Assembly: GCA_022829145.1 (NCBI GenBank)
Contig: CM040741.1
Span: 36,688,534-36,752,533, forward strand
Direction of reading: 5' to 3'
Length of the DNA stretch: 64,000 nt
DNA from: Albula goreensis
Lineage: Eukaryota > Chordata > Actinopteri > Albuliformes > Albulidae
The notes beneath the pieces were generated by a model. The model saw nothing but the letters and a program-made list of their open reading frames with translations, was not told the DNA's origin and searched no databases. How positions within the stretch are numbered: position 1 is the first letter of the stretch; each line of letters starts with the position of its first letter. Below are positions 11,005 to 24,142 of the stretch, piece by piece. The translations under genes and the position numbers were made by a program.

Positions 11005-12240
11005 TCAACAAATCGAAAAATACATCTTTCAATAATGCTGAAAAATATGAAAAATAAACAGTATAAATACGAGTAAAATATACATTTACATATTAATGAT
11101 AAGGAATACAAATCTAAATGCATACATTTACATTATGAGGATGCATAGTACATATCTGTCTGGCAGCGTGTCGCTCTTCTGCAATTGTGGCGATATGGAA
11201 CTTGACTCAAAAATGTCACATACCCTTTCTGGGGTGACGCTAGAAGTCATGGACGGCGCCTGGCCACTTGGCTTCAACACATTTGGGCAGCATCACATGT
11301 TATCTTCACAATGCAGATGAGTGATGGTAATAGTAGCAACGGTTGCCTTACTTATGTGTCTGCATTTTCGATGTTATGAAGAAATGCAAAAAAGGACAGT
11401 TTATAAAATTGGTACTGAACTGAGGTCGAATCCACGATTAGTAACGTTTTAAAAGTTTTTTCAAATAAATTATTAATTTCGCTGGAAAAAAGTAACGTTA
11501 GAAAGGATAATCACCAGGGAACGGTACAACATCTAATCGGTGTCTAATCACGATGTAAAGATCTAAGAATTATTTGAGCTTCATTGTCGACAGGATCACC
11601 AACAAAAGAACACACCGTGTCCGACAAATATCTCCTTCCTAAATGCTGTAGGCTCGACAGGTTCTTTGATGAGTAATTAGGTTTAGGTTTAAGTAAACCT
11701 GCTCCCGAGCAGGTTAGCTTCAGAGCGTAAATTGTCATAGTAATTGACTTCGAGTTATTTTGATCTCCCTTTTTGAAACCGAAAACCCAGCTTTCCATTA
11801 ACTCAAAATAAGATATTACTCCAAACAACTAATGTGACGTTAAAGCTAACATTGGCCGGTAGTAGGTCTTGTTACTTAGCTAGTTGCCCAGTTACATCGA
11901 AATGACACAAGACAATTGCTGTTTTGTTCGAGGTTTACGATTTTGCAGATATCTTTGAGTCTACTGTGAGGAGCAATGCATGTAAACATCAGGGAAATAA
12001 TTTAAATAATGTTGCCAAAAACATTAGCACTCTCATTTCAGTCAAACTTGCATCTGTCAGACCACCACTACTGTTAATGTACTTAAAAGCTTATGCCATT
12101 GTGAAGTCGGCCTATGCACTTCTGAGCCAACTGATTGGAAGTGTTTGTAAACGTCACAGAACTTACCGAATACCTGGAATTCAATATACTGTCTGATTGG
12201 AGTTGGTTGACGTCATAGAACAACAGATTTTCTAATAATG
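11005..12240. other. Intergenic stretch without a recognised gene
   Basis: Single-copy sequence between the end of duplication copy A and the kinase promoter region. Open frames are short and carry no motif I know. No repeat with a clear boundary was seen. Confidence 0.6.
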
Positions 12241-12242
12241 TT

Positions 12243-12306
12243 TATAAATCAGAAAAGAGTCAAAGTCAACAGTGGTTTCGGTGCACTTGTTGCACTGAAA
12301 CGAAAT
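12243..12306 (+). promoter_or_regulatory. Promoter-like elements upstream of the Pim-like gene
   Basis: TATAAA occurs at 12,243-12,248. An imperfect hairpin, GTTTCGGTGCA (12,275-12,285) with TGCACTGAAAC (12,291-12,301), follows. GAAACGAAAT at 12,297-12,306 resembles an interferon-stimulated response element (GAAANNGAAA). All lie 75-140 bases before the ATG. The assignment rests on motif likeness only. Confidence 0.3.
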
Positions 12307-12380
12307 ACTGGACACATTGATTGTCAGTGTTTCATTGATCAAATGGATTATCGATCAGATCATTTTCATTGAAAGGAGCA

Positions 12381-15206
12381 ATGCAGAGGTTAAAGAAATC
12401 ATCAGGTAAGAACTGCTTAATAACGTTAAGGCACATATTTCAGGCTTCCTGGGGTGTTCATCACATACCAGTCTTATAGCAAAGTCTCACTTTTTGGTTA
12501 AAAAGTTTTAAATATGGACTAAAAGTAGACTATGATAACACAAAAATGTAAATGGGCTAGTGATACATGCATGTTCTATAGTTATCAAAGATTTTAACCT
12601 GCAGTAAGACACTTTAGATGGATTATGTATATAAAGAATGTGAACTAAGAACACTGAAAGATTCAGACTGTATGCTTATTCTTGTATGACCTTTTCAACT
12701 GCAGAGACCACAGTGGAGGATATTACTCCAGTGGTGTGCACAAATGTTGGGCGGAAGAGAAGGTTGGCATCCTCTGTTGAGGAACCTGATAGCAAGAGGC
12801 AGAAAGAGCAGCCCTTTGGGCACAAACCCTCCAATGTGAAAGGCAGACGGATCAAGAACGTACGAAAAAGTAAGGACCATAGCGTTAAGCTGATATACTA
12901 CACTGCACAGCATGACCATGGATAGTCATGCAGATGTACTCATGAGTTATACAAATGTCATATTATAAATGTCATACATGTCATAAAAGCAGTACTGTTT
13001 TCTTCTGAATCTGAAATGACCATTAATATTGATTTTACAAGACCCAGAAATACTTTTTGGGTATTTTATGAGTTATATTCCTTGATTATAAGATACTGCT
13101 GATAAGATACTGATAGTTATTTTGAGACATTTGTGTTTTTCAAGATAGGAAAAGATGTGATTTAAATAATTTCAGTCTGGAAACAACCAATGTCTTCCTG
13201 CATTTTGTTGTAGCATGTGTTGGAAAAATATACAAAAAAGGTCCGAAGCTCGGGCAGGGAGGCTTCGGCTCAGTTTACGCTGGAACCCGGAAGTCAGATG
13301 GACAGTCAGTAAGTCACCACATTCTCTATTCTCCATGCTCACCAAATCAGAAATACATCCTCCACTCCTGAACTAACACATTGTCTGTTAAACCGTGTAA
13401 GTTCATTAACATTTTGGACACGGTTTTTTATTTCCACATTTTAACATTTGGAATTTAATAACTCATCTTATGGTAAAGGACAAACATCTTAATGTATAAT
13501 AAGACAGTTGTCCTCATTTTTCATATTGTCACAAATGCTTTTCCTCAGTACCACACTGTACCTCTCTTACATTGCATTTTTTCAGGTCGCACTGAAATAC
13601 GTGTGCAAGGATGAAGAGGAGAACATTCACCTGGTAAGTAACATCCATCAATTACGAAGGTCTACATTGTATCTCATGAAACTGAGGTGGGAGACAGGGA
13701 GAATTACAGCCATGCACAGAGAACTAAGAACCAAAATGTGGCAGTGGATTTACAGATGTATATTTCACAGACCCACTCCTGTTCTCTCCCAACCACCATT
13801 AGACTCAGCTACCAAAGACTTTGACCGATCAAATGTTTAAGACTGGTAAAAGGAGACTCAGCTCTCTGATAGATGCCAGTGACACAAAATGTGATTCAGA
13901 TGAATACAGGTCGTTGCACCACAGTTATAAGTTGTGATTGTTTTCAGTGCAGTCATGGTCCATGTCGTGGAATGTTTTTAGCCATTCTCAAAACTTGAAA
14001 AAAACTGGAAAACAAATCAACATCTTTACTGTACCTTGTCTTATGAAGATGACATTATTTAAAACAGGCTAAAATATAATAAACACTGGCGAGATGACAT
14101 GCCACAGTGTAAAAGGCGCATGTGAGTTCTCACCACACCTTTGATTTCCTCTTGCTACAGCCTGGACTTGAGGGGCCCCTGCCAAAGGAGGTGGGATTGA
14201 TAATGAAGGTCAACCAGCCATCATCCCACCCCAACATCTTGGAACTGTATGACTGGTTTGAGAGACCAACGTCATATGTTATGGCTATGGAGCGGCCACA
14301 GCCCTGCCAGGATCTTTTTGATTACTGTGCAGAACAGGGGGGGCTCTTGGATGAAGACCAGGCCCGCAATGTAACAAAGCAGTTGCTGGGGGCGCTACAG
14401 CACTGCCATGACTGTGGGGTTGTGCATCGCGATGTCAAACCAGAGAACATCTTGATCCAAACCGACACAAAGCAAATAAAGCTGATTGACTTTGGATGTG
14501 GGGACCCACTGCAGGATGACCCATACACCAACTTCTCAGGTAAGTGACAGAGGTGGTTCATACATCTTGTTTTGGAACTGTGGAATAAGCACTGATTCTG
14601 TGATGTAAATGGGAAAATACTCTGGTGTTTATTCTTACACTTTGGTTAAGTCCATGCTGAAATGTCTTATACACATCAAACTTTGATTCCATGTTATCAG
14701 GTGTTATTGTCAGTTCATCTTATGTGGAAATGAGTCCATGAGTAACTGCAATATTGTAGTGTTTCTGATTGTATTTATTTATGTATTAATTTCTTTTGTC
14801 TATCAGGGACTGACCAATACCTGCCACCAGAATGGTTTGTGAAACAGAAGTTCCTGGCAGGCCCTGGGACTGTGTGGTCAGTGGGTGTCACACTGTATAA
14901 CGTCGTTTCTGGCGGATTCCCCTTCAAGATCTTCACAAGCAGGAAGATGCGTCATGTGGAATTCCGTGAGGACTGTCACCAGGTGAGGAGGCAGTAGGAG
15001 AGGGAATGGGCTGCATTCAGACATGCCACATGTGTTTTCTTCACAATCACACATTGTCTGTTTTTCTCAAACAGAGTTCCAAGACTTCATCCGCTGCTGC
15101 TTCACCTTTTGGCCTGAAGACCGGCCCACTCTGGAGCAGCTGCAGCACCACCCCTGGCTGCACCAGACTTGCTAAGTCTCCCTCTTTTACCATACCCCAA
15201 TTCTAA
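12381..15206 (+). CDS. Pim-like serine/threonine kinase, seven coding exons, C-terminus frameshifted (copy B)
   Basis: Coding exons are 12,381-12,405, 12,705-12,869, 13,214-13,308, 13,586-13,633, 14,161-14,539, 14,807-14,982 and 15,075-15,206, all with GT-AG introns and consistent phases up to exon 6. The predicted protein is about 339 residues. Residues 1-66 form a basic, low-complexity, NLS-like leader (GRKRRLASS, KGRRIKNVRK). The glycine loop LGQGGFGSVYAG is at 76-87, the catalytic Lys in VALK at 99, and the Pim-type proline hinge ERPQPCQDLFDY at 155-166. HRDVKPEN is at 200-207, DFG at 221-223 and PPEWF at 244-248. The start is the first ATG of a short exon; 25 bases give phase 1 into exon 2. 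Exon 6 is one base shorter than in copy A (GAGGACTG against GAGGGACTG). Exon 7 is therefore read in another frame, and the arginine-bearing EFQDFIRCC-RPT segment is replaced by a 43-residue unrelated tail ending at 15,206. The old stop would be 15,173-15,175. This is either a true mutation or an assembly slip in a G run. Confidence 0.85.
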
Positions 15207-15837
15207 TTTCAACACAATGGTTGCCCTGGGACGACATCTCAGTCTCAGTTTAAGGGATTTAGCTCAACATCCATCAGCCTTAGCATCATTGGTCAAAGCT
15301 AAACCTTTGTCATCCTCAGCTGAACTTTGTTAATAACGTTAACATGCTATCTGTCACAACCCATTTTTACCAGTTAACACAACTTACAATGCCACACCAT
15401 GCCAAGAATAGTTGAAGTGAACGAAATACCACCAAATTTAGCCAGTGCTTAGGATAGTTGCAGCTTTGGCAAGCTACCTAGCTAGCTAATGTTAGTCACA
15501 TTGAATTAAAAACACTGGCTTAAAACATTGCACTTGTTAGCTAATGATAACATAGCAACCCCATTCACAGTGCCAGCTCCTCCATTCATCTATTACAGAG
15601 GAAGGATGGAGGCATAGAGAGTAAAAGTTAATTTATTTCCTTTGCTTCAACTGGTTACATTTTCAGCCCTGAGTAGTCATATAGTTTTAATGAAATGGAA
15701 GTGTCACACCTGGTTAAGTGCTGTAGCTGTGGCTACTGTGTGCCACAGCAACTATACTTTATCAGCTATTACACATTGTTTACATAAAGGCCGTGTGATA
15801 ACACAGGGAGGAAGTGATAGCCAGCTAAAGCGAAGAA

Positions 15838-15843
15838 AATAAA
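15838..15843 (+). terminator. Candidate poly(A) signal of the copy B Pim-like gene
   Basis: AATAAA about 630 bases after the stop codon, at the position equivalent to 1,210-1,215 in copy A. Confidence 0.4.
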
Positions 15844-16524
15844 GCCAACCCTTTGAGAATTGCTTCCATTCTGTATACCCCATACTTCCTCTAAAATAAT
15901 TGCATGGAGGGGTGCGTACTGTAAGTGTGGTTGCTCGCAGCATTAGCCCTGCTAGCTAGCTAATTTGCTAAAGTTAGCTAACAAACAATTCTTAATGAAA
16001 TGTGGATAACATTAGCTAGTTAGCCAACATGGCATCTGTCCTAAGCACTGACTGGCTACATTTTGTGAGATTTCCCTATTTTCAACTGTTCATAGCATGC
16101 TTTGACTTAAAGTCATGAATTCTTCAGGAATCATCACAACAACAGTGAGAAATTCTTTATTTAACTGAGGAAATACATGCTACTGATAATCGTCACATGG
16201 TGAACATAACAACAGCTTCATCAATAGAGTGTCCTTGAAGTGTGCCGGAACCAGAAATCCACATCTTGAAAATGAGCCAGGCCATGTAAAAATGGGTCAT
16301 GACCTATGTCAGTGCTAGTGACATGCTAGTTTAAGCATGCTAAAAAAGTACACCTGAGACTGATGCTATGTTGAGCTAAAAGCTGAGACTGAGATATATT
16401 AAACACACTTTTAAACACCATACAGTGCTATTCCTTGGGTAGGTGGTATGGTAACTCACAAATACTGGTGGGAGGGGGGGTTAACCTAAACCTTTTCTTT
16501 GGAAATCTTGTCCATTCAGCGTCA

Positions 16525-16795
16525 AGTGGACAGTACAATGAAAGATCGTACCATGTCTGGGCAGCGATGCTGGTGGAGAGGCAGTATAAGATCATGAATG
16601 ACAATCACCACAGATGGGACAGTACAATGAAAGATGGTGGGCAGCAATGCTGGTGGAGAGGCAGGATAAGATCATCAATGACAATCACCACAGATGGGAC
16701 AGTACAATGAAAGATCGTACCATGTCTGGGCAGCGATGCTGGTGGAGAAGCAGATAAGATCATCAATGACAATCACCACAGATGGGACATAATAA
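16525..16795 (+). repeat. Minisatellite of about 80-88 bp, three units (copy B)
   Basis: Counterpart of the 1,905-2,180 array. The marker CAGATGGGAC occurs at 16,611, 16,691 and 16,779, giving periods of 80 and 88 bp, because the middle unit has lost about 9 bases. The array existed before the duplication. Confidence 0.82.
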
Positions 16796-18603
16796 AAGGA
16801 TCCAACATATAACGATAATTTGTGGAGTGCACCAGATATTTATTGACTTTTTTTCAATAATTCAGTGTGCCAGGGCATTGTCACAGCTGCTGAAAAGCAG
16901 ACAACTGTAGGAACAGATTTGTGTTGCTGTCTAGCATGTCTAGCCCTTAACTACATACAGTTGAGTCACACAGCACTAGAGACTGCAACGCATCTTATTC
17001 TAAAATCAGAAGTGTCGATCAAAAAGAAATACCCTCAAAAGCCAGGAAACATGAAGGACATTAATGTTTCCTATTTTTCTCGCCTAGATTTCACAAACTA
17101 CATTCTGAAACCCTAGATCTGGAGTTGTGTTGTATTACCTGGATAGATACCAAATATTAACGCTTATATTTATGGGTTTCAGGACATGCCCAGACATGCA
17201 TGCTTCCTTATCTCGTGTGTGCCATTATTTCAGCCCAACTTTACCCTGTTTTGGGAGTCCCGCTCGATCACCTTGTTGGGGGTCAGGGAGTAATTTTCCA
17301 GATTTTCTCACATCAGCATTTGAAAAATGCCTTCTGTTAGGCACCGGGCATCAACTAGAGCATAAATGACAATATTCTATGCTCTGGAAGTTGTAATATT
17401 AGTCAAAAATAAAACACTGTCCCGAAAAGTTGTTTGAAAACTTGTTGTTTTGATTGTGCTGAATGTGAATGAAATGAAACCTGAATAGAGTTGTAGTCAA
17501 ATTACAGCACAGTTGTATTATTTGGATGAGTAAAATAATTGTTTTACAAAGGAACTTCAGACAGCATGTGGTGAATTTATCTAATTCCCATACTGTATGT
17601 AACTATGGCTAGTTTTCTGTTGGTATCTTTTCAACTCCCTGACCGTGAGTGATGCCTGACTTTCTTCACTGTTGAAATTCTGGCAGACTCATGACAAAAG
17701 CAAATAGGTCCACATTTTAATGTAATTTAAGATTACTTGGCTAGTGAATGAATAACATCATTTTATGTTAAATTCAATTCAATTTTGCATCCATTGCTGT
17801 ACTGCCCCCTTATGAGGACGTTAGAATGCGGTGCTGTCGCCATAGCTACCCTGTAAGTGAAAGCCCTTGGAGCACAGCTGATACCTCCTCTTCCTCTCCA
17901 TCCATTTTTCTTTTCATACCCCTAAGAAGTCATGCCTGTGAGTAATTAGAAAACTGGAAATCTGATTATAAATGTTTAATTTGTTTATGTGAAGCAATTG
18001 TTAGTTAATATATTAATTTAAACCTCAGATGTGTAAAGCTAAATCACTCTAGTTTGTAAACGGAATGTTCAGTGGTAAGCCAGTATTCATGCAAATCGTC
18101 AGTTAACTTTCACAGATACTGGACAATAATTTAATATATGTTGTTAATTTAGTGCTGTTGTTGTTGTGATGCAAACATGTTATGATTTTAAGTTGTATTT
18201 CCATGTTTGTATTACAGTTTCACAAAGTTCTCCATATAAACAAGACTAACTGACAAGCTGTCTCCGGGAAGTTTATGAAATCTGTTAGCTATCTGCCAAG
18301 CTAGAAACTACGCTCTCGTAAGGGCAGAATAATTGCATTGGACATAACATCTTTTTTTTTTCCAAAGGAAAACGCTCACTTTAAAAGTCTTGACTGATTC
18401 CTGAGTAGACTCTTAGCATTCAATCAGAGTCAAGTTTGCCCCTGAGGGTTCCCATGTGAAAAAATTAGACACCTCAAAGAACCACATGGCAGGGACAGCC
18501 AGAACAAAGAGGCGAGATTTATGGTATTAAACAATAAAATACATTAATATCATACATATATTTTATACATGTATGACTTACTACACTTTTTAATGTTTTC
18601 TTT

Positions 18604-19437
18604 ACTTTTCTCAGTGCTACACGGTTTCCCAGGACTGCAAAGCTCCCAGGAAATTCCCACTTGATTGCTTGTTGCCGACCTGCAAAAAATCAAAGCAACG
18701 ATGTGGGAGATTCAATTGTACTTTGAAAAGTATGTGCCGACTGAAATTTGACAGCGGAGATGACCAACCTGTATGCCCTCCAATCTGGAACAGTGGATTT
18801 CAACAGGGTATCCACCAATGAAAACAGTTCAAGAGTGCAAATTTCCTGGGACTACATTGTGGATATTGGCCTTTTCACTAACACTCTGCACCATGACTGG
18901 TTCTTCCATCTCTGCTCCCATATGCACCCGGAAAATAATTTGGACAGGCCAGCATAACATCAAGAAGTCCCACTTGAAGAGGATCCATCCATTGATGAGC
19001 AAATGGTACCACTCCTAGGAGCTCTCTCAGTCAAGCAGTATGTGAAAGGGAATCCAAACCCATGGGGCGTGAAGATTTACTTCCCCTGTGGCAAAAGTGG
19101 CACTGCCTATGATTTCGTCTTCCACCAGGGAGCCACAATGGAGCTCTCACAAGACAAAAAGAAGAGGATGGGACTTGGAGCTGCTGTAGTCTGCCACTTC
19201 AGCCAAAGAATCAATGATCCCAACCACAAGCTGTATTTTTACAACTGGTTTGACAACAGGTGCATCTTGATGACTTCTAACTTTGTTGGGGTTGGTGTGC
19301 TGAATAAGGTCGAGGAAGAAAGATAGTAGATATGTGAAGGTCAGCTGTCCAGAGTTGGTGAAAAAATACAATGAAGCCACAGGTGGAGTTGATCAACTGC
19401 ACCCAATAATTAGTCTGTACTGTACAGACTGGACACT
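18604..19437 (+). mobile_element. Degenerate piggyBac transposase (copy B)
   Basis: Counterpart of 4,877-5,852. Recognisable pieces are MSKWY in place of DEQMVPF after a frame change, GALSVKQYVKGNPNPWGVKI, SGTAYDFVFHQGATMELSQD, NHKLYFYNWFDNRCILMTSN, and KYN then GGVDQLHPIISLYCTDWTLR. About 165 bases between NHKLYFYN and WFDN are missing compared with copy A. In contrast, it keeps a segment around 18,887-18,953 (HDWFFHLCSHMHPENN) that copy A lacks. Several frame breaks make it non-functional. Confidence 0.82.
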
Positions 19438-19440
19438 CAG

Positions 19441-19675
19441 ATAATGATGGGCAGTTCGAGTCTTTCAAATGGACAGACTTACCCAAGTCCTCAAACAGCT
19501 GCGAATGAATGTACATACGTCAGCAGGACAGGTGAGCAATTGAGCCAGTGAATGAGAAGTGAACATGATCGAACGAAAGGAGCCAGTGAACGAGAGAGCC
19601 AGAAGAGCCAGTAAACAAAAGGAGCCGGTGAAGGAAAAGAGCCAGAGAGCCAGCGAGCGAGAGAGCCATGAACTA
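19441..19675 (+). repeat. GAGCCAGTGAACGA-type array (copy B)
   Basis: Counterpart of 5,857-6,180. It starts with ATGATGGGCAGTTCGAGTC and continues with repeated units of the type GAGCCAGTGAACGAGAG between about 19,545 and 19,672. No coding content is credible. Confidence 0.45.
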
Positions 19676-20214
19676 GTCTGAACTGATGTTTCAGTGCAGT
19701 AGAGCCTGAATGTAATGCCATTAGTAGGCAGCGCAGCACACATTCGTTGGACCTGAGGACCTGTTAGGCTATCACGAATAATATTTAGCTTAATAATGTT
19801 TGTCGTTATAATTTTCTGTAGCCTAATACTGGAGCCAATTATGTAATGAAAGTAATTAAAATAAGAGAAATTTTGTGTATTGATTGCATTCATGCTTTAT
19901 TTCCTCATTCATTAAGTGGTTTTAAGCGTTAATAAGGCAATTTAACATTGCATATTTTGTAATTTTGGTACATTTGAGTTTTGTATTAACAACTTAAGCA
20001 CCAACTCATACAATTTCTTATGAAAGCAGAAATGATACTATGGACTACGAAACGTTTATTATTGCTATAGCTGATGTTATGATATATATTAAGTAATAAT
20101 GTTGTCGTTGACTGATGTATGGAATATATACTTATTATGGCATATCTGTAATAAAATTTAAAACAATAAAATGGTACTGAATTAAAAGGGGTATTACTAA
20201 AAATAAATATAAAA

Positions 20215-20490
20215 CGATAAATCCATCGTAAGTGGAAAATATCCTGTCAAAAATTCATTTAATACACCTAATACACTACATACGGGACATCATAGCCTCA
20301 CCTACCCTACCTTAAGCGTGCTTACAGCACTTGCATCAGCCTACAGTTGGGCAAAATCATTAACACAAATCCTATTTTATAATGAAGTGTTGAATATCTC
20401 ATATAATTTATTGAATACCGCATTGAAAGTGAAGCTGTAGCACCACTGGTGTAAAGTCGGAGAAGTCAGACCATGATGCAATATTTGGTG
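20215..20490 (-). mobile_element. Tigger/pogo-like element, left end deleted (copy B)
   Basis: The interior matches 9,007-9,255, with CAGTTGGGCAAAATCATTAA and TTGAATATCTCATATAATTT. The CAG terminus and the left arm of the hairpin are gone, removed with the 2.35-kb segment. Near 20,455 it keeps GTAAAGTCGGAGAAGTCAGA, which resembles more of the right arm than copy A retains. Confidence 0.55.
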
Positions 20491-21055
20491 TATTACAGGA
20501 ACTTAAAGCGACTAACCAAGAAAAGTGCTAGTATGAAGAATAAGACTAGGCACGTCTTCAAGGATCCTTCAAGGGTGAATACCAGTTGACTTGCAGGTGG
20601 CATCTAATGTATTATAGGACACATTATTTGTTTAATTTGTCTTCAGGAGAAGATAGGTGCTATCATTTGTAGTATGTCATGACATGCTAAACTTGGCTCT
20701 AAGCTTTTTAAAATGTGTTTTCTGGTTTGTGAATTACAGTGTAACATTGATGTGATTGCAAAAAGAAGAAAAAAAGATAAGTAGTATTGAAGGTTGCATT
20801 TGAAGGTTGCATTAGACAGATATATAACAGGAAATGTCTCCTAAAGATTTAACTTAGTGAAAATGAATAGAAAAATTAAGAATATGCTTTAAACGTTCAT
20901 TAAGAGGTACATCTGAACAATCAAAACCACTTCATATGTCGAACTGTACTACACAGTTCACTTGTACTAAAACTAATTTGAACCGTCCAGCTGAATTACT
21001 ATAAGGCAAAACTATGAAGGCACAGCACTGCACAGTGATTTGGTCAAACAAAACT

Positions 21056-21061
21056 TTTATT
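21056..21061 (-). terminator. Candidate poly(A) signal of mob1b
   Basis: TTTATT on the plus strand (AATAAA on minus), followed within about 35 bases by a TG-rich stretch on the minus strand. High conservation between duplicate copies begins near here. It would give a 3' UTR of about 3.1 kb. Confidence 0.5.
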
Positions 21062-24000
21062 GTCCATATAAACAGCATTCAGAATCGTACCAGAAAAAAA
21101 TTCCTGAAACCTTAAATATCTTCATTCCCATCAAATAACACATCTGTATACAGTATTTACAACTTTCTCATCAAAAATGTGCTATATATTACAACCCAGA
21201 GAAATTCACTTCCTAGTGTTGAAAGGGCATTCATGTTGTTGAAATTGATGTTGGAAAGGTTGGCAATGTCATTTTACGATAACCTATAACACACTGTATT
21301 ACCATTATTTTCTTGTTTACACAGTCACATTCTGACAACATTTACTTAAAAAATAAGCAGTAATATACAATTAAATGAACCTTTAAAAAACAAGGTAAAA
21401 TAAAATTGACTTTTCAGAATAAAGTTAGCTAAGAAATTAGTGTTTCCACCAATAGCCTTTTTTACCAAATATTCAAGATTGAATGGGAAATAATTTTTTT
21501 AATTTCTTGGGGGAAAATAATCTTAAAGCTATCAATACAGAAAGAGCAAATCCTAACCACCAAAAGCAAGGCTTGCCAGGGCACACTTTTACAGTGAATG
21601 TTTCATGCAATCAAAGTGAATATCCAACCATCTGAGTTGCACATGGTTTGATCAAGTCTCTGGATAAAAGTCCTTTGAATTTCACATACAACCCAAAGAA
21701 GAGTGATGAAACATCAAAGTAAATGTAAGAAAAACTTAACAGGTATCGAATGTTCTGTTTAAAGCTACTCTAAATAAATGCTGTTTATGCCATGATCCCT
21801 GCTGCTATAAAGATAATAGGTGTCCTCTTACAAACAATGCATATTGAACAGGGTTTACTCTCTAAGAAATAAGAGCCAAATTCATTTACATCATAAAAGT
21901 GAAAATGAAAATAAAACAATCAGGGTGAAATTCAATATTAATACCCCTGTACTATAATAAACCATAAAGAATTATATGAAGAAATTGCATAGCAAGCTAG
22001 TTGTACTGAATTTTGAATGTCCCACATAATCCTCCTTTAGGGCAAAGGCTATCAATTATTGCTCTCAGCAAAGAGACTCCACTGCACTCACACTGTGGTG
22101 CTACATTTAAAAAAAAAAACCAATCACTAATAGATAGGGCATGTGGTCCACAAGTCTGGCACTTTATGGAGCCACATTTAGGGGCTTCCTTAAGGGACAG
22201 CAGGAGGAAACATTCTGCATTATGGACTTGACAATTGGAAATTACATTCCAGCCACTGGCTGAAAACAAAATCATGACCAACACATGGTCGTCCTGTGCA
22301 GAAACAGCTTTAAAATGTATTACCAGAGCTGTATGATATGATACAGCAGCAGTAAATAAAGCTGGCATTTAATTCCCTGGACAAAAGTTTTAATGCACAA
22401 TGCTGGTATTGCATAACCAGCAAATCCTCTCACTGAAGGTTACAACAGGGCATACCACAAAATATTTTATCCACTCACTGAAATTATGCCATTCAAAGTA
22501 TAATCACAAATGAAATGGGCGATGAGTGTAGTGTCAAAACTGTATATGCACTATCATCACCAAAAAAAAAAAGTTTGTGTGGACTCCCACCATCATCACA
22601 AGAAATGCCCTTGTGTTTTCTGCAACCATGAAACAGTCTGCATAGTGAGATTTTCATTTTTTCAATTGTTGCTTAGAAGTTTCTACCATACTGCAGAATT
22701 TCGTTTAACTTTCCAAACACTAATAAAGACCAACATCCAAGGCTTTCTGTGCCACTGATTAACCTTTTACAGTTTTGAGAAATAAAGCTAACATTAGTGG
22801 TTAGGTTAATTACATTAGGTGTATGCATACTGTAGCTAGCATGTTGATGAGGATGTTTTTGATGACATTCACTGCAACATGTGATGTAACCACATGCTTC
22901 AGTAAGGTATGGAAAATTACCACAATGTAATTTATATTTTATATATATATATGTAACTATCATAATGTCTGATCATTGTTTGCTACGTGGAAAATAAAAG
23001 ATATGAAGATTTGACTTGCTACATTGAAAGCTAAACTTCTATATTTTAGGCCTCACAACTTTTAATATAAATCTCAATTTGTTTTACACAACAGTACTGC
23101 GATTACCAGCCAGCATTTCAAATGCTATTGTTTTAACATTACAAGGATTGGGATGCTCACACCACACAAGACTTAAATTCTAGATGTTGTGCTTAAAATA
23201 TGTACCACCCTGAAATATGGTATTAACCTACCAGAGGTGCCAAAGCAATATACTTACATTAGGAACTGAAAACAACACTAATAAACTGGAACATAGCAAT
23301 ACAAGTGTTAAACAGAACAAAAAGTAGGTATTACAATCCTGGATGTCCATATAGCTTATTATATTTAGTGTACAATTTATATCTGTAGTAGGAAAAATAA
23401 AATGAATACTCAAGTTAATGTTTGATAAAATATTTAGGGACTTTGTTGCTGAACCAATGTAGTCCTTTTACATAGATGAGCTCTTTTACAGAAAAGAGCT
23501 TATAGAAAGTTGGTCAATTCAAAACCCTAAAAATTTCCTTGTAACACTGACCTCGCACTCCTCATAAGACCTCACCTCCTGTGAGACACCATCACTGACA
23601 CAATGTGTCATGGGGGGGGGGGGGGGATTCAAATAAAGTTCAAATAAAGGGGGTCAATTTTTCCTACTGAAACTGACACATGCATAAATCAGGTCCTTAC
23701 TATGTAGGAAATGTAATGGCATAACCCACCTTCTCCCCAAACTTCAACCTCCCCGGAAGTAATGTCGAAACAACATTCCAGAAGTCAGTCAGTCATACAG
23801 AAAAATGTGTACAGACACAGAGGATAAGTGTAAACTACCTGCAACTTTGTTCGAAGTTTTACGCTAAATTGTGGATATTGATAGTGTTCAGTAGGCCTGT
23901 TAGTTTTGAAAGGAACTATTTTAGGCACTTGGATATGTCTGGAACTCTTGAGGGGTTTCGGGCAACTAATAATGTACAGCAAAAATACAAAATAAAAAAA

Positions 24001-24142
24001 CCTGTCTATGCACAACATTCTATGAAATGTTCCCCTAATCTTCTTGCAAACTGAAGCACATAAAGCAAAGCCAGAGTTTCTGTATGAAAGGAAAGGGAAA
24101 CTAGAGGAGATCTGTCAGATGAAGACACTCTGCGGAGTCCAT
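21062..24142 (-). other. mob1b 3' UTR
   Basis: Non-coding sequence between the mob1b stop codon (24,143) and the candidate poly(A) signal. No open frame with recognisable content occurs. It contains a run of 15 G on the plus strand at 23,612-23,626 and an AT dinucleotide run near 22,940. The distal kilobase (21,050-22,105) is duplicated at 9,890-10,810. The exact length is inferred, since internal poly(A) sites may also be used. Confidence 0.6.

Larger units (their letters stand above)
14640..22110 (+). repeat. Segmental duplication, copy B
   Basis: Same-orientation match to 1-10,810. Block pairing by eye: 14,640-18,513 with 1-3,861; 18,604-19,245 with 4,877-5,476; 19,246-20,204 with 5,646-6,656; 20,215-22,105 with 9,007-10,810. 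This copy is joined to the intact mob1b gene on its right and to kinase exons 1-5 on its left. Because the copy A match runs off the window, how much of exons 1-5 was duplicated is unknown. Apart from features listed separately, 15,210-16,520, 16,800-18,600 and 19,680-20,210 hold no recognised gene. Confidence 0.93.

Noticed and set aside
11924-12196. 90-codon frame upstream of the Pim-like gene
   Set aside because: No domain, no splice link to exon 1 in a useful phase, and ordinary AT-rich composition.
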